The notes: generated by a model from the letters alone, not told the origin. A stretch of 64,000 nt of DNA from Heterodera schachtii (GCA_023374025.1 SIJG01000116.1:310834-374833), one strand, 5' to 3'. Positions 1 to 10,954 are shown, counted from the first letter of the stretch. Numbers and translations are program-made.

Positions 1-1820
1 ATAATTAAAAAATTTATTTTGTAATAATGTTTTTGGAAAATGTTATAATTAGTTATATTAATCTAATCAAAATTGCTAATAATATTTAATAAATTAAAAC
101 TTTAAATTTATTTTTTTTTGCAAAATGTTAAAAAAAATTCATCCAAATACATAGATCGTTAAAATATTTAATTTGCACATTTTCTAATGTGCTTTTTCGA
201 TAACTGAATATCATTGTGTATTATTAATTAATTTTTTTTCTCTCTTTTAAATCACATCAACTTCATTTATAATATAATATTTTTTATTTTTTTATGAATT
301 TCTAGCTACCCAATAACATTATTTGGTCACTGTTATAATTTTTTAACTAAATTATAGGCTATAAAATTAATATATTTATATTTTTTTATAGATTTAATAT
401 TTTACGACAATTATTCGCGATTTTCAGCGTTTCCTGCATTCATTCACAGATGATAATGTAATGTCCCAGCAGGACGTTTGTTCAATGAAACAGTATTGCC
501 GATTATAATTAATTGCTTTCATTGATTGCTTAGTGTTTTTATAGTGCCAAATACTTAATTAAATTCCTTAAATATATTTGGAGTTTCCGGAGTTATCTTC
601 TTTCATTTTTGTGAATAATCAATTTTGATGCATTTCTTAAAATAAAACAAAAGGTTTATTTCTTTTGGTATTTGTCCAATTTTATTTAATTGCTTTTATT
701 TATTTGTAGTTTTTCTGAGTTTTTTATTTATTTTATGTTGATAATTTTGATTACATCAATTTATTTATGTTTATGATATTAAAAAAGTTGCTATTATTTT
801 TAAATTTTATTTGTGACATTGCGTAAATTGGAAAATTCGAATTCAAACAACCATTTTCGTATATTTTCACTGTATGCTCGGTATGGTTCATTGAGAAATA
901 AAATCAAAGATTATTTAAAAAGTAAAAAATACTTAATTTAATTAATTCTATGAAATAAAATTTAAAATAAAATATTTTGTGTTTTTATTTTAAATGCGCA
1001 TTTCTGCTTTAAGCAGCCTTACAATTTATTTTTGCAGCATTTTTTAATATTGATCATTTTTAATTAAATTAAAATTGTCTTTATTATTATTTTTAATATC
1101 AATTTTTATATTATATTTTTTATTCCCTTTTTTAATATTATACATATATTATAAAGTGCAATTCCCCATTTTTCCCCAGGTATTCAGTTTAGCTTATTTT
1201 TTCATTTTAGCGTTTTCATTATTTTATTTTATTAATAACATTTAATTTGCATTTTTCTTCAAAATATGATTTTTTCAAATTTTTGAATTCTGCATTTTAT
1301 TTCCATAACTATTCTCGCCATCAGATAGGCCTATTTGCAATTGTTTTCTGAAAAAATTCGAAACTGAAATTTTTTTAATTAAGTGATTTATTTTTCGCCG
1401 GGAAATTATTCGTCGAATAAATATTTCTTCAATTTTAAAATTAATTTTATAAAAATGTCTAAGCGTTCATATAATTTTTCATTTTCGCTATTGGTAAGAA
1501 TCAAATATATGCGATACACATATTTTAATTTTTGGATTGTTTTTGATTTATTTTGTCTGATTATGTAAATAATATTCTTCTTTGTAAAGTGTTTCAATTT
1601 TATTATATTTTTGCGATTAATTAACTTTTAATTCTCTTAAATTTATTTGTATTTGAGATGGAAGCATCATAGTCTATAATTTAAAAATTTTATATTTTTG
1701 GTTCTTTCAAATTGCTACCGACGAACATTTATGAGGAAAGGAATAATTGTGCTTAAAAAAGTTTGCATTTTGATAATAAAATTTTCATAATGAATTATAT
1801 TATTCGATTCAATATTTATT
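1..1820. other. AT-rich region, no gene seen
   Basis: Runs of A and T with frequent stops in all frames. The two 60-residue frames near 1383-1597 overlap on opposite strands and are low-complexity. No tRNA-like box, repeat or exon was recognised. Confidence 0.6.
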
Positions 1821-2055
1821 TGTTCGGTCCGAGGGTTTATGGAACACGATCAATAAATAAATGTTTATTGACGAACAATAAATAAAAGCAGAAGACAATT
1901 TGGTCGGAGGAAAATAATAAAATAAAATGAATGAGGGGAAAGACAAGGAAAGAGAGAAATGATCGTCTATTTATGGGGGAATGACAACAACAAAATTGGC
2001 GGGGAATTTGAATAGACAAATCGCCAATATAATTCAAAATAGGCTCATCCGAACA
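1821..2055 (-). repeat. 3' LTR of the Ty3/gypsy element
   Basis: 235-bp repeat starting TGTTCGGTCC and ending ATCCGAACA, with 7-bp terminal inverted repeats and the canonical TG...CA ends. It matches 6756-6990 with no difference that I can see. A 66-residue frame inside it occurs in both LTRs and is incidental. Confidence 0.95.
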
Positions 2056-2066
2056 CCTCCCCTTTT
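2056..2066 (-). other. Polypurine tract of the retrotransposon
   Basis: On the minus strand AAAAGGGGAGG lies directly against the start of the 3' LTR. This is the expected position of the RNase H-resistant primer for plus-strand DNA synthesis. Confidence 0.85.
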
Positions 2067-2073
2067 GAGCGGC

Positions 2074-4332
2074 TCACGGCGTGTACCGTTGCGGGGCACG
2101 TCTGTTCCGTTGCGGGTTTCGGCGTGGCAGCATTTGCTGCTCTGCTTCTTCGGCCAGTGATTCGTCGTTGTCTGACTGATCCAAATCATTCTCATTTCCC
2201 TGCTCTTGGACAATTTGGTTGTGCTCAACCCGAGCTTCCAAATTGTTGGCAATTTGGCGATCGGCAAGTTTTCCGATGTCAAATGCGTCGAGAAAAATCT
2301 GCAATTGGTCGGCTTCGTCGGGAGTGTGTCGAGGACGGAGTTGGTTGGCATGGAATCTTCCTGACGACCCGTCATGGAAGTCCACGTCATAAATGACTCC
2401 TCTCTTTTTGGACACTTTGCCAAATTTCCAATTTTGTGAAATTCGGTGTTTGGCGTAGACGTTGTCTCCGACGGCAAACTCTCGAATTTTGGTGCCATAT
2501 CGTCGGTTGAACCTTTGCTCCATCTCCTCATTTCGCTCTATTGGCAGAGTGGGAGTCGGTTTCAACAAATCCAACGTTGTCCGTGGTTTCCTTCCAAGAA
2601 ACATTTCCGCTGGGGATTTGCTTCCTTCGAGCGAATCATTGGGGGTCGTCCGGTAGCTGACGAGAAAAGTTTCGACTATGCTTTTACTCGGAGCCCCCTC
2701 CCCTTTTAATTTTCGGAATGTTCTTTTGAAAGTGTCCACAAATCTCTCTGCTTGGCCGTTGGACATCGGATTGTATGGTGCCGAGAACAGGTGTTTGATG
2801 CCATTGATGTTTGTGAATTTTGCAAATTCATGGCTAGTGAATTGCGTTCCGTTGTCCGAAACCAAAGTTTCGGGGAGTCCGTGCCGACTGAAGAGGTATC
2901 GAAGTTTTTCGATAGTGGCACTTGTCGACTTTGTTGGCATTTCGAAAACCTCAGGGTATTTCGAATATGCGTCGACAATGATCAGGTACTCTTTACCGAA
3001 AAACGGTCCGGCAAAATCAATGTGCACTCTCTGCCACGGTCCATTTGTCTTTGGCCATGAGTGCAGGTGCGTTTTCGTTGGCGCCTTTGCCTCATATTGG
3101 CATGGTTGACAATTTTCAACAAATTGTTCAATTTCCTGGTCCATTTTCGGCCAGTATGCATATTCACGAGCCAACTGCTTCATCCTTTTCATTCCAGGAT
3201 GTCCTTTGTGGAGCAGTTGCAGTATTTTGGCTCGGTGTTGCGTTGGAATCACAACTCTTTCAGCATACATCAAACAATCTTTGGTGATGCTGAGTTGTTC
3301 CTTCCTTTGGTGGAAAATTCTGATTTCCACATTTTCGTTGCCAATGTTTTGTGGCCAGCCATTTCTGATGAATTTCATGACCTTTTTGATATTCTGATCA
3401 CTTTTTGATGATTCGACGATGTTTCCAAATTTAATTGGAAGCTTCTCGATGGTTCCAACGAAAATTGACTCGAGTTCCGAATCGATGCAAGTGTTTGCAA
3501 TGACGCGGTCTTCGGCATCCTTTCCTTTGGCAATGAGCCGTGAAAGTGCATCAGCTTGGCCGAAATCGTTGGTGTTGACATATTCTATGGCAAAGTCGTA
3601 TGCCAAAAGAATGAGTGACCACCGGAGCAGCCGATTGGCACTGCATTGCCGCACTCCTTTTTTGTTGCCAAAGATGGCGAGAAGAGGCTTGTGATCAGTT
3701 AGGAGCGTAAATTTACGTCCATAGATCATTTTGTGAAATTTCTGCACTGCAAAAATTATTGCTAGTGCTTCCTTTTCAATTTGCGAGTAGTTCTTCTCGG
3801 CAGGAGTTAAGGCGGATGATGCATGCGCAATGGCTTTCATCGTTCCGTCCGGGAATTTGTGCGAAATCACTGCTCCAATTCCCTGATCAGAAGCATCTGC
3901 AGCTACTACGATCTCTTTTAGAGGGTCATAGTGCGTGAGCAATAATTCTGATGACAAAATTTCTTTGATTTTGTCAAATGCATTTTTGCATTTGTCGCTC
4001 CAATTCCATTCGGTGTCCTTTTTCAGCAAATCATCAAGCGGCTTTCTGACGAAGCGCATGTTTTTGATGAATTGTTGGTAATGGTTTACCATTCCCAAAT
4101 ATGACCGAAGTGAAGAAACATCCGTCGGTTCTGGCATCTGATTGATGGCAGTGATTTTGCTGGGGTCGGGTCTGCGTCCGTTTTTGTCGATTATTTGTCC
4201 AAGATATTTAGTTTCATCTTGGAAAAACGAACATTTTTCACGTTTGACGCGAAATCCCCATTCTTGAAATCGCGAGAACATCTTTTTCAAATGTTCAGAA
4301 TGTTCTTTTTGGCCTTTGCTAACGATGATAAT
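2074..4332 (-). CDS. pol: Pol, 3' part: RT C-terminus, RNase H, integrase
   Basis: This frame picks up directly behind the RT YLDD motif of the upstream frame, offset by one base. It has no convincing start of its own; the first plausible codon at 4290 is TTG. Numbered from 4290, RT thumb/connection comes first, then RNase H with candidate acidic residues D132, E174, D199 and D247. The integrase zinc finger has H361, H364, C394 and C397. The integrase core has D425, D479 and E515 (DD35E spacing), and an SH3-like basic C-terminal segment follows. All the catalytic residues I can place are present, so decay is recent or limited to the frame break. The product would normally be made only as part of a Gag-Pol polyprotein that reverse-transcribes and integrates the element. 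Confidence 0.9.
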   Translation of the reverse strand: MIIVSKGQKEHSEHLKKMFSRFQEWGFRVKREKCSFFQDETKYLGQIIDKNGRRPDPSKITAINQMPEPTDVSSLRSYLGMVNHYQQFIKNMRFVRKPLDDLLKKDTEWNWSDKCKNAFDKIKEILSSELLLTHYDPLKEIVVAADASDQGIGAVISHKFPDGTMKAIAHASSALTPAEKNYSQIEKEALAIIFAVQKFHKMIYGRKFTLLTDHKPLLAIFGNKKGVRQCSANRLLRWSLILLAYDFAIEYVNTNDFGQADALSRLIAKGKDAEDRVIANTCIDSELESIFVGTIEKLPIKFGNIVESSKSDQNIKKVMKFIRNGWPQNIGNENVEIRIFHQRKEQLSITKDCLMYAERVVIPTQHRAKILQLLHKGHPGMKRMKQLAREYAYWPKMDQEIEQFVENCQPCQYEAKAPTKTHLHSWPKTNGPWQRVHIDFAGPFFGKEYLIIVDAYSKYPEVFEMPTKSTSATIEKLRYLFSRHGLPETLVSDNGTQFTSHEFAKFTNINGIKHLFSAPYNPMSNGQAERFVDTFKRTFRKLKGEGAPSKSIVETFLVSYRTTPNDSLEGSKSPAEMFLGRKPRTTLDLLKPTPTLPIERNEEMEQRFNRRYGTKIREFAVGDNVYAKHRISQNWKFGKVSKKRGVIYDVDFHDGSSGRFHANQLRPRHTPDEADQLQIFLDAFDIGKLADRQIANNLEARVEHNQIVQEQGNENDLDQSDNDESLAEEAEQQMLPRRNPQRNRRAPQRYTP

Positions 4333-6322
4333 AGTCGTCTAGGTAGGCGGTCGCGAAGTCAAAATCTGCCAACATTTGGTCCATTATCGACTGGAAAATG
4401 CCAGGAGCTGTTTTGATGCCAAAGGGAAGTCTTTTGACTTCATAATTTCCTCTATGGGTAGCAATGGCACACAGCTTTTTCGATGTTTCGTCCAGCTCCA
4501 CTTGAAGATACGCATCCCGGAGATCAATTTGTGAAAAGTATTGGCCTCCATTTAAGGTGGCGAAAATGTCTTCCGGTAATGGTAACGGATGCTGGTGGTC
4601 TTTTAGCGCATTGTTGAGCCCCGTTGAATAGTCGATGCACAATCGAGCGCTACCGTCTGCCTTTTTCACGACCAGAATCGGTGCTGCCCATTCGGTGTGT
4701 TCAACTTTACCGATGACTCCCATTTTCTCCCAACGATCCAATTCTCCGTCAACTGCGTCTTTGGCGTTGTACGGGACCGGACGAGCCTGTCTGTATATTG
4801 GCTGTGCGTCGGTTTTCAATTCTAGGTGCGCTTTGACCTTTGTGCAGAGTCCCAATTCATTTTTAAAAACATTGGTGAACTCCTGCTTTAGCTGATTGAT
4901 TTGTTTTTCGGCGTCCTTATTTGGCGTGCCGTCAGCTTTGTTGAATTTGATCGGGGCATTTTTGCCTCTCGATTCTTCCCCTGCGCTGCAAAGATTGATC
5001 GGAGAGTTGATTTTGGCTTTGATGCCATCCAACAGTCCAAATGCATCCATTGTTTGGACGCTCAACAGATTCATCGATCCCTTTTCGGCGACATAAAAAT
5101 TTTCTTTAACTTTTACGCCTTGGAATTCGAAGTGTCCTTCTCCCTTTCCGATAAAGGATTTTTCTGTCCCGTCGAACATTCTGCCTCTTTCGGCACATTT
5201 CCAAATTTTTGGCTGTCCGATCAGTCGATAAGTTTCCTCATCGATGACATTGATCTCTGCTCCGGAGTCGAGAATAAATTTCACGATCCTTCCGTTCAGC
5301 AGAACCTTTATTATTAGAAGAGAAGCGCTGTTGATGGATTTGAGTGCCATTCCAATGCTAAGTGTTCCAACTTTCTTGGCTTTGATGTTTTTGCGGCGCC
5401 ACTCTTGCACTTTTTCGCATTGGTTCTCCAAGTGGCCGTTGTAGCGACATTTGGGACACTTAGCCGATTTGTGCGAGCATTCTCTGTGGGTGTGGTTCGT
5501 TTTCCCACATCTCCAACATTGAAGCTGAGTTGGAGTTGCGCTTGGTTGGCCTTGCTTGGATTGTGGCTTCGGTCTTTCCCTTCTTTGGTTTGGCTTCACT
5601 GCATTCACCGTCTTTGATGACACCGAAGTTGCTTCGATCAATTTTGCCTCATGGATTGTCGACAAAAAATTGATGCAATCCTCGATTAGTTCATCGTATT
5701 TGACGGCGTCGCCATCCTTTGTAAGTTTGGCGAGAATGCGCTGCCGAAGAACTGCGTCTTTTGAAGACTTAAGCGCAGTAAGGAGCATTAGTCCTTTGAA
5801 TTGTTCCTCGTTCAGTTTGTCAAACTGAAAATCTTTCAAAAGTCGTTTGTGCCTGTTGACAAATTGTTGAAATTCTTCGCCATCGTCTTTGGTGGCCATC
5901 AGACATGCAAATCGGTCCACAAATATTGATTGTGGTTTAGAAAACAGCTTTTCCAATTTTGCAATTGTCTCATCAAAATCGAAATCCGTCACCTTGGCCG
6001 GGAGAACAAATTTGCTGTACTCGCTGAACGCGCTTTCAGACAATTTGTTCATCAGAGCCTTGACTTTTATGTCATCGGCTGCGTTCGGAGCGCATGAGTC
6101 AATTGCAAACGTGAATCGCTCCAGCCATTCGGTGATGCGATGCTTTTCGTCGCATTGTTCGAAAATTGCGACGTCCGGCATTGACGGAATTGTTTGAATG
6201 ATTGCTGGATTTGGCTGATTGTTTCTTTGAACATTTATCAGCTGGTTGATTTGCGTCTGTTGCTGAGCAATTACGTCGATTAATTGTTGCAAATTTGGCT
6301 GAGCCGCGGCGGGTTGCGTCAT
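4319..6322 (-). CDS. gag-pol: Gag-protease-RT N-terminal polyprotein
   Basis: A 667-residue frame starting at ATG 6322. Residues 1-260 are Gag-like, with a glutamine/asparagine-rich start and a helical capsid-like region. Two CCHC zinc knuckles lie at about 269-282 and 289-302 (CX2CX4HX4C). An aspartic protease motif DSGA is at about 352-355. RT starts near residue 510 and runs through 'LPFGIKTAPGIFQ' to the catalytic YLDD at 660-663. Four residues later the frame ends at a TAG (4319-4321). Continuation of RT lies in another frame from about 4332, so one extra base near 4333 has split the polyprotein. Gag and Pol are fused without a separate shift site. The fold family is clear; the precise clade is not. 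Confidence 0.93.
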   Translation of the reverse strand: MTQPAAAQPNLQQLIDVIAQQQTQINQLINVQRNNQPNPAIIQTIPSMPDVAIFEQCDEKHRITEWLERFTFAIDSCAPNAADDIKVKALMNKLSESAFSEYSKFVLPAKVTDFDFDETIAKLEKLFSKPQSIFVDRFACLMATKDDGEEFQQFVNRHKRLLKDFQFDKLNEEQFKGLMLLTALKSSKDAVLRQRILAKLTKDGDAVKYDELIEDCINFLSTIHEAKLIEATSVSSKTVNAVKPNQRRERPKPQSKQGQPSATPTQLQCWRCGKTNHTHRECSHKSAKCPKCRYNGHLENQCEKVQEWRRKNIKAKKVGTLSIGMALKSINSASLLIIKVLLNGRIVKFILDSGAEINVIDEETYRLIGQPKIWKCAERGRMFDGTEKSFIGKGEGHFEFQGVKVKENFYVAEKGSMNLLSVQTMDAFGLLDGIKAKINSPINLCSAGEESRGKNAPIKFNKADGTPNKDAEKQINQLKQEFTNVFKNELGLCTKVKAHLELKTDAQPIYRQARPVPYNAKDAVDGELDRWEKMGVIGKVEHTEWAAPILVVKKADGSARLCIDYSTGLNNALKDHQHPLPLPEDIFATLNGGQYFSQIDLRDAYLQVELDETSKKLCAIATHRGNYEVKRLPFGIKTAPGIFQSIMDQMLADFDFATAYLDDYYHR

Positions 6323-6755
6323 TGTTTACGCTTATTGTTTCGACCCGAAATCAATAAACGTTGAAGTATTGCACCAATCGGTGTCAATTTAATTTTTGGC
6401 CAACCCGGCTTTTGACGAATTTGGCGAGCCGACTCGGCTTTTGAAGAATTTAGAGCCGTCCCGGCTTTAGAAGAAATGTCGAGCCGTCCCGGCTTTAGAA
6501 GAAGAGCAGTTTCTTTTGACTGCTTTAGAAGAAACTTTGCCGACCAGGCTTTTGACGACGAGCAGTTTCTTTGACTGCTTTTTTTGAAGAAATTTGCCGA
6601 CTCGGCTTTAACAACAAAATTCACAGCCAATCCCGGCTTTACGGTGAATTTGTTCTGCCGTCTCGGCTTTTGCTTTAAGTCCTAAAAGGTTCGATGCTCT
6701 TTTCTCTTACCCGAAGATGTGAGCAAAGTCCAAATTTTTGTGTGACTGCGCCAAT
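6323..6755 (-). repeat. Retrotransposon leader with degenerate internal repeats
   Basis: Between the 5' LTR and Gag, about 300 bp (6385-6680) carry some eight imperfect copies of a word like 'gccgactcggctttt', separated by 'agcagtttctttgactgctt'-type phrases. A frame at 6319-6630 is open through it (103 codons, rich in Ser, Lys and Ala), and its TGA overlaps the Gag ATG. The frame may be incidental, or a short upstream ORF. The repeat pairs could also form stem-loops, since 'agcagt' and 'actgct' are complementary. Confidence 0.7.
6736..6753 (-). other. Candidate tRNA primer-binding site
   Basis: Two bases inside the 5' LTR the minus strand reads TGGCGCAGTCACAC. This starts with the TGG expected to pair with a tRNA CCA end. 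The matching tRNA was not identified. Confidence 0.65.
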
Positions 6756-6990
6756 TGTTCGGTCCGAGGGTTTATGGAACACGATCAATAAATAAATGTT
6801 TATTGACGAACAATAAATAAAAGCAGAAGACAATTTGGTCGGAGGAAAATAATAAAATAAAATGAATGAGGGGAAAGACAAGGAAAGAGAGAAATGATCG
6901 TCTATTTATGGGGGAATGACAACAACAAAATTGGCGGGGAATTTGAATAGACAAATCGCCAATATAATTCAAAATAGGCTCATCCGAACA
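6756..6990 (-). repeat. 5' LTR of the Ty3/gypsy element
   Basis: 235 bp, same sequence as 1821-2055 by eye. It lies upstream of Gag in the element's own orientation and would hold its promoter. Confidence 0.95.
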
Positions 6991-7230
6991 ACCCGCAACG
7001 GAACAGACGTGCCCCTCAAAGGTACTCGCCGTGAGCCGCTCAAAAGGGGAGGTGTTCGGATGAGCCTATTTGAATAATAATTGGCGATCTGTCTTTCAAA
7101 TTCCCCGCCATTTTTGTTGTTGTCACTCGCCCATAAATAGACGATCATTCCCTCCCTCCTTGTCTTTCCCCTCATTCATTTAAAATTGTTATTTTTCCTC
7201 CGACCAAATTGTCCTTCGCATTTATTTATT
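6991..7230 (+). mobile_element. Inverted, truncated fragment of the same LTR element family
   Basis: Directly against the right LTR, 6991-7052 is a reverse-complement copy of the 3' internal end of the element (compare 2056-2120). It is followed from 7053 by an LTR beginning TGTTCGGATGAGCC in plus orientation. The LTR copy has many substitutions and small indels and fades out near 7225, so it is older than the intact element. The two units therefore stand tail to tail. Confidence 0.85.
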
Positions 7231-9770
7231 TATTTATTCTTATAATTTATATTTTCAATTTTTCTTGCAGTCAATTATTTTTATGTTCGTGGTCTGTTAT
7301 ATTAAATGATTAGCTCAATTAGTTTAATTTATTTTTTTAATAATGCTTACAAATTAATTCAATTATTAATGCTTTTTCGGCAAAATATTTAATTTTAATA
7401 AATATTTTTTTTAAACTGCAATAATAATTTTCCAATGTAATCTTTTTCATATTTGCAAATTTTCCAATTACCAAATTTGATAATTATATATTTTTACCTT
7501 CATATTAAATCATCGCCTTCATTAAAAATAATTTATCTTTTATTAATTCATTAGTTTAGTAATTTAATTTTTGTATTTATTATATAAATAGGTTTTTTCG
7601 TTTGAAAACCGTTTTAAAGTTGGAATTATTAGAAAAATTTAAATTGTTTATCGCTTTCTTTAAGCATAATTTTTTTTGCAAAAAAAAATTTAATTTTTTC
7701 AGTCAAGCGCAAGGTCCATTCTCTCGCCACGAACTAATGGTTTGCCTATACAGTGTAGTCAATTTTTTAAAAAAATTTTGCTCAGATTTTATTGGTAAAA
7801 ACACTTTAAATAACTCTTTTTTTAAATATTGCTATTTAGTTTTTTTTGTAGTTTAATTATTCTTAATCAGGGCTGACATCCGTCCTTGAATGAACTTTCG
7901 GAAAAAGCGCTCGCAAGAAGGTGAAAAGTAAAAAAATGTTCATCGCCATAATCTCAAATCGCAAAATCCGCCTTTTTGTGAAAATCTGTTAACAAATTAC
8001 ACTAATTTCAAAAATTTTCCCCGGCGGCGCCTATCAGCACCGCCGGATCCCACGCCCCACGCCAAGTTCCCAAAAAGTTTTTCTAAAAATGTACCACAAA
8101 AAAGTCCATATGCGTGAAATGAGGTAATTTACCAACTTTTATTTATCATTTTACAATTCTTAAGCATCTAACTGGATGTATTCCGATTCATATTAAGTTT
8201 CTTTTTGTTCTAAAAAAGTACAAACAAATAATTCCAGCAGTTGTTTAAATAAAATTACGAATTGTCATATTGTTATTTTAAAATTTTTTTGAATGATTTA
8301 TTTTTATTTCTTGGCAAGTATCCAGCTGTCGAATTCCGTGGTGCTCCTTTTCAAGAAATGCCTGCGAATTTGCCTTGTTTTAAAATTCTTCAAAAATGAC
8401 ACATTTCGAACAAAACATTTTAAAATATTAAAATTTACAAAAAACTTCAAATTGCAAGCTTTTAGAGATAAATAGAGCTATAATCTATTTTAAAAAATTA
8501 TTTTTAATTTTTGCTTTCTTTTCTCTGATTCTTTTGGAATTTTACCTATTTTCTGTTAATTATATATTCTAATAAGCAAAATTTCGCAAATTAATATATC
8601 GTAAAAATTAAAATATTTTTATTTTGAAAAAGCATAGCAATTAAAATTTATCGTTATTTTTTGCAGCCCTCATGCTGCTTCCCATAACAGCCAATGAATG
8701 CTATTTCACCAGTCTTTCAAGTTTTGGTCCGCATTAGTGATTCGAATTTATAAAAATTCATGCTACAGAAGCGTCGTTTTGTTTTACATAATATTTTTTA
8801 AGTTTTTATTTTTTGATATAATTTCAATTTATTATTAAATAAATTTTGTATTTTTAACATGTCATAACTAAGAATCTTTGATCAGTTCCATCCATTTTAT
8901 TTGATTATTTTTCCCTTTATTATAATTCGATTTAAGCACAGACGTTGTGCTGTTTATTCTTTTTTGAGGTGACAATTTAGCGTATATAAAATTTTTTATT
9001 GTATGAAATTTTTTTTTTAAATAAAAATTACTGCTTTTAACTAAATTCTATATTTTTTTGTAGTTTAGTTAATCATTTCTAAATTTAAATAACATAACTT
9101 GAGATAGGATGCTTGGGAATTTTGTTCTTGGACGTATTCACTTTAATGAAATGGACAACAATAAAGATTTTAATAATTCTCTTGTATAGATTGAGTATTT
9201 TTTATTTTTTCGTTTTTCAGTGGTAAATTATTATTATTTCGTCTTAAATTGATTCGTTTCTTGTAATAATGCATTTTATTGTTCTTATTTGCTATTTAAA
9301 ATTTTATTTTTTAAATTTAAATATCTTTTTTTATTAATCTATCAATTAATGCTATTTTCTTTGAAGCTTTCAACGATATGTATAAACTTGCAGCATAAGC
9401 ATAGTAGTTCAAAGGAGACTCAATTTTTTAATTTTTTGTTGTATAGAACAATTTAGAAATTTTATTATTTAATGATATTTAAAATTATAAAATAATATTT
9501 CCCTTTTGATTTTATAATTTTCACATTGATAAGGTGGACAAGTTCGCACTGGTGCAATTTAATTCACTTTTATTTATATTTTTCAATTATTTCTTTTGCA
9601 GATATCATATTGCATAAATTGTATAAAGAGTTAACGGAAATTTTTAAATACAGAGATTCATATTATTTACAAAACAATTAGTGTTTTAATTTTTTTTTTA
9701 CTATGAACGACTTACTGCAGTTGCTATTTAAAAAAGCCATCAATATGAAATTTTTATAAATATAACGTAC
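7231..9770. other. AT-rich region with one GC-rich hairpin
   Basis: No gene recognised. A GC-richer patch at 7865-8075 holds a perfect 7-bp stem, CCGGCGG (8021-8027) with CCGCCGG (8040-8046). The 84-codon frame at 7602 is low-complexity Phe/Lys/Leu. Confidence 0.5.
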
Positions 9771-10193
9771 AGTACCCCTCTTTTCCCCCCACACTAATAA
9801 AAAGGGCGGGGCTAGGGATCAGCATGGCGCTGATCCTTTCCCCCGTGGGAAGCGGATAATCAGTTCGCTCCTCCCGGTCAATTTTTTGCCCGAGCAAGGA
9901 GAAGGAATTCTCCGTCCCCGTTTTCATTCCCCCGGTCCGAGTCCCCTTCCCCCCTTTTTCAGGATAATTTTTGAATTAATTTACTCCGTCCCATCCCCTC
10001 AGGGCACCCAAACCGTTGTCCGTTTTCCTTGGCCGCTTCTTCTTTTTCGGCATCATTTTATTTTCGGAAATACTCAGACGATCGATCACTTTCCATTTCT
10101 AAAATTTCTCACATTTCTCTTCACATTTAATTTTCCCTTTTTCGACAAATAAATTAATTATGGAATTGGACGAATTGGGAAAGGGAAGAATAA
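9771..10193. other. GC-rich island with hairpins, function unknown
   Basis: The sequence changes abruptly from AT desert to C-rich text. It holds a hairpin GGATCAGC/GCTGATCC (9816-9823 and 9829-9836, loop ATGGC) and a second small one, GGAGAA/TTCTCC, near 9898. A plus-strand frame 9886-10152 is Pro/Phe-rich and not convincing as protein. Two possible acceptor sites (ttttcag, cctcag) lie within it. It may be an exon remnant or a mobile-element edge. Confidence 0.35.
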
Positions 10194-10406
10194 AAGAGCA
10201 AATGGCGTTTAAATGATGGAGAGGATTGTGACGGGTATTGTTATCACAAACACAAAAAGACAAAAAATAAAATTTGGTGGAAGTGTGAACTTCATCAACA
10301 AGGATGCAAAGGTTGGGGTTTTGAGAGTAACGGTGAGTTTTTCGGCACTCGAATGCATAACCATCCTCCAGACCAAATTCTACTTCAAATTGAGGGAGAA
10401 CAATAG
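10194..10406 (+). pseudogene. FLYWCH zinc-finger fragment in the left inverted arm
   Basis: Open plus-strand frame without a start codon, ending at TAG 10404-10406. From 'CDGYCYHKHKK' onward it is the same as the minus-strand FLYWCH ORF at 11338-11559. The finger shows Tyr-rich start, 'WWKCELHQQGCKGW' and 'MHNHPPD', that is, the Cys pair and His-x-His of a FLYWCH domain. The upstream residues differ, because the inverted duplication breaks at 10226. Confidence 0.6.
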
Positions 10407-10789
10407 ATTTGAATATATTAAACATAGAAATCAGATTTCACCTTGGAAGTTCAAAAACATCATGTGAACTTATTTTTCCACTCAGCGTGGGTGATTTTGG
10501 GTAAATCAAGACTTGAAAAAAAAGTTTGATATTTTCCGGCTCTGAGCTTTTGAATGAGCTTCATTTTTGTTCATACTGTTCAATTTTAGGGATCGTATAA
10601 ATGGCAATTAAAAATTGCGGCTAACAGGTGCTGACCTACACATTAGATCGTCCCCAATTGATTGTCCACCAGAAAGTTGGGCACCGGGTGTTTGGAAATC
10701 AGGAAGTTTGGGCATCAGAAATTTAAGCAATTAGTACAGCTGATTTGACATAGGGTAGGTTAAACGTCTTTTCATCAATGTTCTTAGAC
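10226..10789. repeat. Left arm of a 564-bp inverted repeat
   Basis: Reverse complement of 10955-11518. The two arms keep register at both ends (coordinate sums equal 21744 at each end) and I see no mismatch. The 165-bp spacer is 10790-10954. Confidence 0.93.
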
Positions 10790-10954
10790 TTTTCAACATC
10801 TATTCACCATCTATAACTGAAATTTTCAAATGTCACGCTATTGGTTTTCACTTCTTTCACCACTTATCACAGGACATTTTACTTATTTCCAATTGTTAAT
10901 AGTTGACAGGCTACTTTAATTAATTTAATTTTTGATTTCTTTTTTTTAATTGCT

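Larger units (their letters stand above)
1821..6990 (-). mobile_element. Full-length Ty3/gypsy-type LTR retrotransposon
   Basis: Two 235-bp LTRs (1821-2055 and 6756-6990) bound a minus-strand unit of about 5.2 kb. They begin TGTTCGG and end CCGAACA and appear identical by eye. The element holds a primer-binding-like site, a repetitive leader, a Gag-protease-RT frame, an RT-RNase H-integrase frame and a polypurine tract. Protease, RT, RNase H, integrase is the Ty3/gypsy order, and YLDD fits. Matching LTRs suggest recent insertion. No target-site duplication is visible: the left flank is AT-rich, while the right flank is a fragment of a related element in inverted orientation, so the insertion or a later rearrangement involved an older copy. 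A frameshift near 4333 breaks the polyprotein, so this copy probably cannot move by itself. Confidence 0.95.

Noticed and set aside
2124..3694. Many plus-strand ORFs across the retrotransposon
   Set aside because: Antisense shadows of the pol frame, which carries the catalytic motifs.
4319..4345. Programmed -1/+1 frameshift in the retrotransposon
   Set aside because: The break lies inside the RT palm, right after YLDD, and no classic slippery heptamer with a downstream structure is visible. A mutation or error is more likely.
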